The notes beneath the pieces were generated by a model that saw only the letters and a program-made list of their open reading frames with translations, had not been told where the DNA came from and ran no database searches. Positions 7,906 through 13,016 of a DNA stretch of 13,930 nucleotides are shown here, piece by piece. Where the stretch lies: the NCBI GenBank assembly GCA_002451715.1, contig DKDD01000092.1:11957-25886 (forward strand), written 5' to 3'. The stretch's first letter is position 1. The number at the start of each line of letters is the position of its first letter. The position numbers and the translations under genes were made by a program. This DNA comes from Ruminococcaceae bacterium UBA6857 (lineage in GTDB: Bacteria; Bacillota; Clostridia; Oscillospirales; Acutalibacteraceae).

Positions 7906-8112
7906 TTAATTATGTTCGGGTTTGACGGACAGGCAGAGAGCGTTGCAATAATCTGCAAGGTCATCGCAGTCCATGTCGAAGTCCGGGCCATTGTCATCCT
8001 TGCGGATATACGGCACTCTGCTGATGTCCAAAGAGATATTCTCCGGGGAGAAGATAGTGACCTTCTCATGCTTCTTGAGCTGTTTTTCAAAGAACTCTTT
8101 GGTCAGATTCAT
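7906..8112 (-). CDS. Small acidic protein of unknown function, paralogue of the 8256-8480 protein
   Basis: 68 residues from ATG 8112, with GGAGG (8124-8120) 7 bases upstream. I do not recognise a named family. It has an N-terminal charged helix (LTKEFFEKQLKKHEK), a beta-like VTIFSPENISLDIS, an acidic stretch DDNGPDFDMDCDD, and ends LADYCNALCLSVKP. The same plan is seen in the next gene upstream: Lys-rich helix, then LTLYKPDG, then EDYDKFLAFCAD near the end, which suggests a duplicated pair. It lies just ahead of the capsid gene, whose ribosome binding site overlaps this gene's stop codon, so the two are likely translationally coupled. A capsid-associated or regulatory role is only a guess. 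Confidence 0.75.
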   Translation of the reverse strand: MNLTKEFFEKQLKKHEKVTIFSPENISLDISRVPYIRKDDNGPDFDMDCDDLADYCNALCLSVKPEHN

Positions 8113-8129
8113 AATAAAACCTCCGTTTT

Positions 8130-8160
8130 GTTTGAATTTGGGTATATTACCCGTTTGAAT
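8130..8160. promoter_or_regulatory. Palindrome flanked by direct repeats, operator-like
   Basis: GGGTATATTACCC (8140-8152) is a perfect palindrome with a 3-base centre, and GTTTGAAT occurs on both sides of it (8130-8137 and 8153-8160). It is just upstream of the ribosome binding site of the small gene at 7906-8112. It resembles a protein-binding site. Confidence 0.45.
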
Positions 8161-8180
8161 ACGCGGTTTTGTGCGTGAAC

Positions 8181-8200
8181 CCCCGGGCCGTTGCCCGGAG
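8181..8200. repeat. GC-rich hairpin in the gap between two small genes
   Basis: CCCCGGGC (8181-8188) and GCCCGGAG (8193-8200) pair over 8 bases (one G:T) around a 4-base loop, on the minus strand CCGGGC-AACG-GCCCGG. No T-run follows. It lies in a 143-base gap inside an otherwise tightly packed gene row and may set differential expression of the genes on either side. Confidence 0.5.
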
Positions 8201-8255
8201 AAGCGGGTCATAGAGATTTTGACCGCCCCTCCCGGCCATGAGCACGCACTGTGAT

Positions 8256-8480
8256 TTAGATGACGGTGATGGGAACAGGCTTCCGACGAAGACGCTTATC
8301 TGCGCAGAAAGCAAGGAACTTATCGTAGTCCTCGAAGATAAGTTCACAATGTCCGCCGTAAAGCCTGATATGCAGCTTTTTACTGAACGTAACGGGAGTG
8401 CCGTCAGGCTTGTAGAGCGTAAGGGTATCGTTCTTGCGGAAATGTTCCTGCAGGAACTGCTTCTTGATTTTGTCTGTCAT
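8256..8480 (-). CDS. Small basic protein of unknown function, paralogue of the 7906-8112 protein
   Basis: 74 residues from ATG 8480, with AAGGAGG (8496-8490) 9 bases upstream. It begins with a charged helix (MTDKIKKQFLQEHFRKND), followed by LTLYKPDGTPVTFSKKLHI, GGHCELIFEDYDKFLAFCAD and a basic end KRLRRKPVPITV. I do not recognise a family. The arrangement and several positions match the 68-residue protein at 7906-8112, but this copy is basic where the other is acidic. It sits 14 bases after the zinc-ribbon gene, whose stop codon is within this gene's ribosome binding site, so translation is likely coupled. Confidence 0.75.
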   Translation of the reverse strand: MTDKIKKQFLQEHFRKNDTLTLYKPDGTPVTFSKKLHIRLYGGHCELIFEDYDKFLAFCADKRLRRKPVPITVI

Positions 8481-8494
8481 ATTGGGTATCCTCC

Positions 8495-8782
8495 TTAAAT
8501 TTTTGCGCAGGCACTGCATACATACAGGCCTCGCTTGTTTTCGTTGACTGCTCCGCAGATACGCTTCATTGCTGCGCCGCAACATGGGCAACGGATATTA
8601 AAGGTATCTGCGCACGATCGGGCTTTTCCGGTATAAAGCCGGAAGTGGTGAGGTATCATCTCCTCAAGCCACATATCGCTCTGTGTTTTGACTGCATTTC
8701 TGTCGAGCGTGGGGATCATTGCCACTATCTCCGTTCCATCGGTGTCGCAGTCGATGAGCGGGTAATAGCGAATATCAGTCAT
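8495..8782 (-). CDS. Small zinc-ribbon protein of unknown function
   Basis: 95 residues from ATG 8782. The C-terminal third has two CxxC knuckles (C65/C68 in RCPCCGA and C89/C92 in YVCSACA) separated by about 20 residues, the usual spacing of a zinc ribbon. The N-terminal part (MTDIRYYPLIDCDTDGTEIVAMIP, then WLEEMIPHHFRLYTG) has no motif I recognise. The gene begins 3 bases after the stop codon of the preceding gene and has only a poor Shine-Dalgarno sequence (AAAGGCGG), so it probably depends on coupled translation. A nucleic-acid-binding role would be normal for such ribbons, but nothing shows a target. Confidence 0.75.
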   Translation of the reverse strand: MTDIRYYPLIDCDTDGTEIVAMIPTLDRNAVKTQSDMWLEEMIPHHFRLYTGKARSCADTFNIRCPCCGAAMKRICGAVNENKRGLYVCSACAKI

Positions 8783-8785
8783 GGG

Positions 8786-9040
8786 TCACACCGCCTTTCC
8801 GTCTGCATCGAGAAACCGCCCTTTGCAGTAGGCCATTGCTTCTGCCTTTGTGCCGAAGAACACAGCGGACATACCCCACTGCACCTTCCAAATGTCCAGA
8901 TCGGTATTCCGGGCAACAATGACGGGAATGCCGCGCTCGGTCTGAAGAAGCACCATGCCTTCATAGCCGTTATGGGAGAAGTCCTCGGCACGGTACTGCT
9001 TGATGATCGGCTGTCTGCCGAAAAAGAATTTGTGTCGCAT
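8786..9040 (-). CDS. Small protein of unknown function
   Basis: 84 residues from ATG 9040, with AAAGGAG (9055-9049) 8 bases upstream. Visible features are an N-terminal basic MRHKFFFGRQPIIKQYR, a beta-rich middle GYEGMVLLQTERGIPVIVARN, and GTKAEAMAYCKGRFLD near the end. No family is recognised. It is the first gene of the small-protein row downstream of the primase and the large inverted repeat. A longer frame-shifted reading over 8779-9156 exists but lacks support. Confidence 0.75.
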   Translation of the reverse strand: MRHKFFFGRQPIIKQYRAEDFSHNGYEGMVLLQTERGIPVIVARNTDLDIWKVQWGMSAVFFGTKAEAMAYCKGRFLDADGKAV

Positions 9041-9086
9041 TTTTTCTGCTCCTTTCGTTGATTTTGCATGTATGGCTCACGGTCTG

Positions 9087-9098
9087 CTACGCAATCAT
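9087..9098 (-). other. Three-codon minigene (Met-Ile-Ala-stop) behind a strong ribosome binding site
   Basis: On the minus strand AAGGAGGTG (9113-9105) is followed 8 bases after AGGAGG by ATG ATT GCG TAG (9098-9087). It lies between the large inverted repeat and the next true gene at 9040. A strong site with so short a frame could be a leader, or a remnant of a lost gene start. Confidence 0.3.
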
Positions 9099-9117
9099 AG
9101 GCACCACCTCCTTTTCC

Positions 9118-9209
9118 GCTTGGGGCAATGTGGCAGGTAATTACGGTTGTTTTCAAGATTTGTTTTTCTATAGAGAAAACCTGTGATCATCTGCCACATT
9201 GCCCCAAGC
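9118..9209. repeat. Perfect 19-base inverted repeat between primase gene and small-protein row
   Basis: GCTTGGGGCAATGTGGCAG (9118-9136) and its exact reverse complement (9191-9209) enclose 54 bases that contain an inner GTTTTC/GAAAAC hairpin. TGTGATCAT is also repeated at 9182-9190 and 9212-9220. The structure begins only 7 bases after the primase stop on the transcribed strand. It could act as a transcription barrier, a long mRNA hairpin, or an origin-type cruciform; there is no plain T-run. Confidence 0.75.
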
Positions 9210-9216
9210 CGTGTGA

Positions 9217-11535
9217 TCATGTCAGCAGCGGAGTATCGAACTCGGAGATGAGCCGATAGCCGATGAGTACTGTGGTTTTCTCGCCGCCATGTCCGGGGCG
9301 CTTGCGGACTACCCGGGCGAAAGCCTGCAGTCCCTGCTTGAAGTTTTTCATACTCTCCGGGTAGCAGCCGTTTTCTTGACACCATCCTTTATACCGGGCA
9401 TAGACCGTGGCGGTCAGTTCCTCTGCGGCATCATCCGCAACCAGGTTGTCCTCAAAGAAGAGTGCAATCTTGTCACTGTCATGCTGATAGCGGTCGGTGG
9501 CATCCTTTACGGATCTCGGAAGGAACAGCCCTTCGGTCTGTAGCAAGCGATAGCCCTCCAACAGCCAGTTCAGAATGGCGCTCTGAACTTGTGGTTTTGC
9601 AAACTGTTGTTTGAGGGTAGTATCACGGGACTGCTCGTCAAAATGGCGGTCAAACGGGATAATGATGATACGATCGCTGGAAAACAGTGTCATATCGTTG
9701 ATGACCGGCAGAAAGTTGGTGTTCACATAAATTTTGAACCGGGGCTGAAAGTCGAAGCTGTTCTCATGCAGGAACCTGGCATTGAGAGTATCATTGCCGG
9801 TCATGGCTTTGACCTTGGCGGCATCCAGTACCATACCTTTTCCCGGCTCCGGGATATTCACAAAGCGGACTCCGGCAAGACGAGCCACATCCTCGCTCGG
9901 CTGTGAACCGTTGGTGTAGCTTTTCATGGCGATAGTCTCCGGGCGGGAGGCACAGCCGTAGTCACCGAGGACTTTCAGTACGCTTTCGCAGAGGGTGCCT
10001 TTACCGTTGCGCGTGGTCACACCGTAGAGGATGGTCATGCATTCGTGGCGTGTGTCCCCGGTAAGACCGTAGCCGAGTATCTTCTGCAGGAATTTGGCCC
10101 TTTCGATATCGCCGCTCATGATCTCATCAATATAGGTGGCGAAACGCTCCGAATGAACCGTTGGGTCATACACCATAGGACTGATTTTGGTAAGCAGGTC
10201 GGTGCTGCGATGTTCGGTGAACTCCCCTGTGTCGATATGCAGCGTGCCGTTTTTGCAGTTGAAGATGTAAATGTCCGCATCAAAGCTGCCATAGGGGATG
10301 GGATGGTACACTTGGGCATCCTTGAGGATGTTGACCCGGTTGGAGTGACTCTGCCATCGGCCGGCGTATTTCATATATGACTTGCGCTTATCCTCATCTC
10401 GGATTTCCAAAGCGAAGGTGTACATGAGGTTGGCCAGTTCCATACAGTATTTCATCGCACGGAGACTCCCGGTATCCGGCTGCCAAACACCGCCTTCATA
10501 GTGAAACCACATCTTTCGTTCCGGCACATAGCGTAGTCTGTCCCGGTAGAAGTCTGCGAAGATATGACCGGCACCGATGTCGTTCCACGGATACCTGGAG
10601 GAGTCCATAGGGTCAAGTTCCTTCAGCCGATCCGCACCGAAGTCCTCGGCGGCCGAGCGTGGAATGAGGGGCTTGTAATAATCAGTCATCTGAGTCACTG
10701 CCTTTTCAATAGAGATATTTCCGTAGGTGTCGGTGCCGCGGAGGGTATCCCACTTCTCACGCATTAAGCCGGACTGCCGGAACAGCCGGTCAATTTGCGA
10801 CTTGTCGCCGCTGCACCAGAATGCCAGCAACGAGATGAGCGCGGCATCCGCTTCGCTCCGACTCTTGTACCCGGTGATGTCTCCGTCCCACAGTCTGCGA
10901 AATTTTTCTCCGTTCCGGGCGGCAGAGGCTTTTTTGATCACATCCTCATCATTGAGGTAGCTTTCGCCGGAAACGGCCGCAGTCGGAGTGGGCGGTGTAG
11001 GACGGCGCATATAGGTGTTGAGCAGCCAAGTGAGTGCCTCTGCCGTTTCCACCACATCGGCATCTGTGAGGGCGTTGCCGGTGACGGTAAGAAAACGGTT
11101 GGTGTGACCGGGAATATAGACCTCGATATCCCCATGCTTGATGTAGTAGGTCTGGGTATCGTAGGCGAAGCTGTCCGGAAGCAGGCAGAAGATGCGGATG
11201 CCCGTGCCGGAGGGGCTGACCTCAATATAGGTCAAACCAAAGCGGTCTACGATAGCTTGCGCCCACGGGAGCAGATTGTACTCTTCAATGCAGTGATCGA
11301 GGTCGATGCCCACGATCCTACCGCAGACACGAATGCCGATCCCGTCAAAGCCCGTTGCGGATGCCGCAACATCAAAGGCTGTGAAGGTGGCAGGATCGCT
11401 CACGCTGGCTCTGCGCATGGTGCCGGGTGTATACGGCACCTTTGTTTTGCTGCCATCTCGCAGTTCGTATTGCCAACAGCAGAATTGGCCGTTGTCCTTG
11501 AGAAACTGCGGTATTTTTTCTGATTGAATTTGCAC
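9217..11535 (-). CDS. Primase-helicase: AEP prim-pol domain plus SF3 (P4/D5-like) helicase
   Basis: I choose the GTG at 11535 because AAAGGAGG (11551-11544) is 8 bases upstream; the longer reading to 11664 has no good site. The product is 772 residues. The N-terminal archaeo-eukaryotic primase-like domain shows KVPYTPGT, GIDLDHC (metal-binding Asp78 and Asp80), SPSGTGIRI (107-115) and RFLTVTGN (147-154). An NrS-1 polymerase-like helical part follows, with SRSEADAALISLLAFW and IDRLFRQSGLMREKW. The D5_N-like region and SF3 helicase follow: Walker A variant GVTTRNGKGT (505-514), the Walker B region VRFVNIPEPGKG (from about 556), sensor KIYVNTN (601-607), and the arginine-finger-type SDRIIIIPF (620-628). 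It would prime and unwind DNA to replicate the excised element. The same pairing occurs in satellite phages and integrative elements. It is the first gene of the minus-strand row, next to the repeat array. Confidence 0.9.
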   Translation of the reverse strand: MQIQSEKIPQFLKDNGQFCCWQYELRDGSKTKVPYTPGTMRRASVSDPATFTAFDVAASATGFDGIGIRVCGRIVGIDLDHCIEEYNLLPWAQAIVDRFGLTYIEVSPSGTGIRIFCLLPDSFAYDTQTYYIKHGDIEVYIPGHTNRFLTVTGNALTDADVVETAEALTWLLNTYMRRPTPPTPTAAVSGESYLNDEDVIKKASAARNGEKFRRLWDGDITGYKSRSEADAALISLLAFWCSGDKSQIDRLFRQSGLMREKWDTLRGTDTYGNISIEKAVTQMTDYYKPLIPRSAAEDFGADRLKELDPMDSSRYPWNDIGAGHIFADFYRDRLRYVPERKMWFHYEGGVWQPDTGSLRAMKYCMELANLMYTFALEIRDEDKRKSYMKYAGRWQSHSNRVNILKDAQVYHPIPYGSFDADIYIFNCKNGTLHIDTGEFTEHRSTDLLTKISPMVYDPTVHSERFATYIDEIMSGDIERAKFLQKILGYGLTGDTRHECMTILYGVTTRNGKGTLCESVLKVLGDYGCASRPETIAMKSYTNGSQPSEDVARLAGVRFVNIPEPGKGMVLDAAKVKAMTGNDTLNARFLHENSFDFQPRFKIYVNTNFLPVINDMTLFSSDRIIIIPFDRHFDEQSRDTTLKQQFAKPQVQSAILNWLLEGYRLLQTEGLFLPRSVKDATDRYQHDSDKIALFFEDNLVADDAAEELTATVYARYKGWCQENGCYPESMKNFKQGLQAFARVVRKRPGHGGEKTTVLIGYRLISEFDTPLLT

Positions 11536-11614
11536 TGTGCGTGCCTCCTTTCTGTTTTTGAGGGCCTTACACTTCTTTGCCGGAGTTGAAATGTCCAAAT
11601 GGATAGTCATTTGA

Positions 11615-12057
11615 GAAATCTCTCTTTCCACTACCCACCGGAGGTAAATTGTGTGTTTGAACAAAAACTTTTAAAAATTTTCAAAAGCTATTTCACTCGT
11701 CACTTACTACCGAGAAATTCTCTCTGTGCTTGCGAAGCTGCTGACCTTTCTGAAGATTGGTTTTGCTGTGCCCTTCACAGGTAGGCCACGGGAACGACAA
11801 AATCGAACCCCCTACTTTTGAGGATCTTTCTATAGGTAAGCCACGAGAAAGGCGAAACGGGACGCTCTTATAGAAAAAACTCGCAGACGATCCCGAAATT
11901 TTCCGCACGGGAGAAATTACGGTTCTGTTACCCACCGGAGATCAAATCCCTGTTTGACAGAGAACTTTGAAAGTTCCTTCTCTCTCTTACCACCGGACAC
12001 GGGAAGTGCATTTGGTCCCTCGATTTTTGAAATTCTCTTTCCATAGACCCATCTGGA
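11615..12057. repeat. Array of degenerate repeats, possible iterons or control region (no gene in 11536-12143)
   Basis: Four clear units share a CT-rich stretch followed by TACCCACCGGA or a close variant: 11615-11643, 11913-11940, 11969-11997 and 12029-12057. TACCCACCGGAG is identical at 11632-11643 and 11929-11940, and in both cases GTTTGA and AACTTT follow at like distances. More diverged units are near 11704 (TTACTACCGAG), 11783 (GTAGGCCACGGGA) and 11837 (GTAAGCCACGAGA). The last three clear units are spaced by about 59 bases. GAACTTTGAAAGTTC (11962-11976) is a palindrome inside the array. Reading frames here lack ribosome binding sites and family-like sequence. Confidence 0.6.
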
Positions 12058-12143
12058 CAGAAATGAGCACATTGGCCGAAAAAAGCAAAAAAGAAAAACC
12101 TCTCGGAGAGTTCCGAAAGGGAGTAGAAAAAGAGCTGACCTGC

Positions 12144-12173
12144 TTGATTTTTTTTAATAATGTATGCTATACT
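12144..12173 (+). promoter_or_regulatory. Extended -10 promoter of the regulator-vsr-methylase operon
   Basis: TTGATT (12144-12149), an 18-base spacer, then TATACT (12168-12173) preceded by TGC, an extended -10. Transcription would start near 12180, giving a short leader before the ATG at 12217. Confidence 0.7.
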
Positions 12174-12177
12174 AAGT

Positions 12178-12199
12178 AAGTAAGTTTACAGATTTACTT
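12178..12199 (+). promoter_or_regulatory. Operator-like inverted repeats overlapping the transcription start
   Basis: AAGTAA (12178-12183) and TTACTT (12194-12199) are inverted repeats, and GTAAGTTTAC (12180-12189) is itself a near-palindrome (GTAA/TTAC). They overlap the predicted start site, a normal place for an XRE-type regulator to repress its own operon. Confidence 0.45.
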
Positions 12200-12216
12200 T
12201 ACAAGGAGGTTGAATA

Positions 12217-12582
12217 ATGGAGCCCGCAACTTTTGGCGAATACCTCCGATATCTCCGGCTATCACGCTCTCCCGTAATGACGCAGGAGATGCTTGCAAAA
12301 GCAATCGGACGCGGCAAAATGACAATTTCGCAGTTTGAACAAGGAAAAAACTCTCCTCCGCAAGGAGAATTACTTTCAAAAATAGTTTCTGCATTGTCCT
12401 TAACCTCCGAGGAAGAGGCAAAGTTGTTTTTTTTGTCTGCGAAATCGCGAAAAGATATTCCGGTAGATATTGAAGAGTACTTTTTTTCAAATCCTTCCAT
12501 CTATGCTGCCATACGAGCCGATATGCACGCTGAGAAAAAAATCGATTGGCGATTCTTTGCAGAAAGAGAGGATGCACCATGA
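12217..12582 (+). CDS. XRE-family helix-turn-helix transcriptional regulator
   Basis: 121 residues from ATG 12217, 7 bases behind AAGGAGG (12203-12209). The N-terminal 65 residues form a Cro/C1-type HTH: FGEYLRYLRLSR, then MTQEMLAKAIGRGKMTISQFEQGKNSPP with the typical recognition helix, then LLSKIVSALSLT. The C-terminal part, DIPVDIEEYFFSNPSIYAAIRADM then DWRFF, matches a common tail of short XRE regulators in mobile elements and methylase or toxin loci. Its TGA overlaps the start of vsr (ATGA at 12579-12582), so the two are translationally coupled. By analogy with control proteins of restriction-modification systems it probably represses its own operon, through the repeats just upstream; this is inference from position. 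Confidence 0.88.
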   Translation: MEPATFGEYLRYLRLSRSPVMTQEMLAKAIGRGKMTISQFEQGKNSPPQGELLSKIVSALSLTSEEEAKLFFLSAKSRKDIPVDIEEYFFSNPSIYAAIRADMHAEKKIDWRFFAEREDAP

Positions 12583-13016
12583 GCAAAAAAACGCCGGAAC
12601 AAATACGAAAGAATATGCGGAATGTGCATAATAAAGACTCTCAAATAGAATTGGCTCTTCGGCGAGAACTATGGAGCCGGAACCTTAGGTACAGAAAAAA
12701 TGTCAACCGCATATTCGGCAAGCCGGATATTGCCTTCATCGGATTGAAGATTGCTGTTTTTGTAGATAGTGAATTCTGGCACGGTTATGACTGGCAGAAT
12801 AAACAATTGGAAATTAAAAGCAATCGCGATTTTTGGGTTCCTAAGATCGAACGAAATATGCATCGCGATCTTGAGGTTACTGACCGATTGCAGTCTGACG
12901 GATGGACTGTCATTAGAGTCTGGGGACGGGATATCAAAAGGGATGTTGTTTCCGTTGCGGACAGAATTGAAAGTGTATACAAGGAGAAGAAGAACGATGC
13001 CGATAAAAACAATTGA
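12579..13016 (+). CDS. vsr: Vsr-type very short patch repair endonuclease
   Basis: 145 residues from ATG 12579, overlapping the regulator stop by 4 bases. The family pattern is clear: TPEQIRKNMRNVHNKDSQIELALRRELW, then the catalytic GKPDIAF (Asp50, matching Asp51 of E. coli Vsr), the VDSEFWHGYDW segment with the conserved His68, and the WVPKIERNMHRD and LQSDGWTVIRVWGRDI blocks. Known Vsr enzymes nick beside T:G mismatches that arise when 5-methylcytosine deaminates, and they are usually encoded with a C5 methylase, as here. Several Cys and His residues of the E. coli structural zinc site are not evident, and the loop after FWH is short. It overlaps the methylase start by 20 bases. An alternative is a restriction role for this Vsr-fold nuclease. 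Confidence 0.92.
   Translation: MSKKTPEQIRKNMRNVHNKDSQIELALRRELWSRNLRYRKNVNRIFGKPDIAFIGLKIAVFVDSEFWHGYDWQNKQLEIKSNRDFWVPKIERNMHRDLEVTDRLQSDGWTVIRVWGRDIKRDVVSVADRIESVYKEKKNDADKNN

Larger units (their letters stand above)
4770..12060. mobile_element. Integrative element with serine recombinase, TnpW, capsid protein and primase (right end not determined)
   Basis: The minus-strand block from the recombinase (stop at 4846) to the primase (start at 11535) has the gene content of a Firmicutes integrative element. Large serine recombinases of the TnpX/TndX kind usually lie at one end of their element, which puts the left boundary between the end of the secreted-protein gene and 4846. No target duplication or att pair could be identified, because the far end is unknown. 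The coordinates given are approximate. The element may extend past the repeat array into the methylase operon and beyond the window. Confidence 0.45.

Noticed and set aside
7062..7925. Long plus-strand open frame (287 codons) opposite the capsid gene
   Set aside because: It is the antisense of a strongly recognisable capsid gene, has no ribosome binding site and no family-like sequence.
7893..8090. N-terminal extension of the capsid gene by 66 codons
   Set aside because: The extension overlaps the 68-residue gene in another frame, is rich in Ser/Arg/Met as expected for a shadow, and a strong AAGGAGG stands before the inner ATG.
8779..9156. 125-codon minus-strand frame overlapping the 84-residue gene
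   Set aside because: The 84-residue frame has its own good ribosome binding site and a more protein-like composition; the longer frame begins inside the inverted-repeat structure.
10795..11523. Plus-strand open frame of 242 codons opposite the primase
   Set aside because: Antisense shadow of the primase domain; low-plausibility protein and no start signal.
11693..11935. 80-codon minus-strand frame (GTG start) in the repeat array
   Set aside because: No ribosome binding site, no recognisable motif, and it is made up of the degenerate repeats in different frames.
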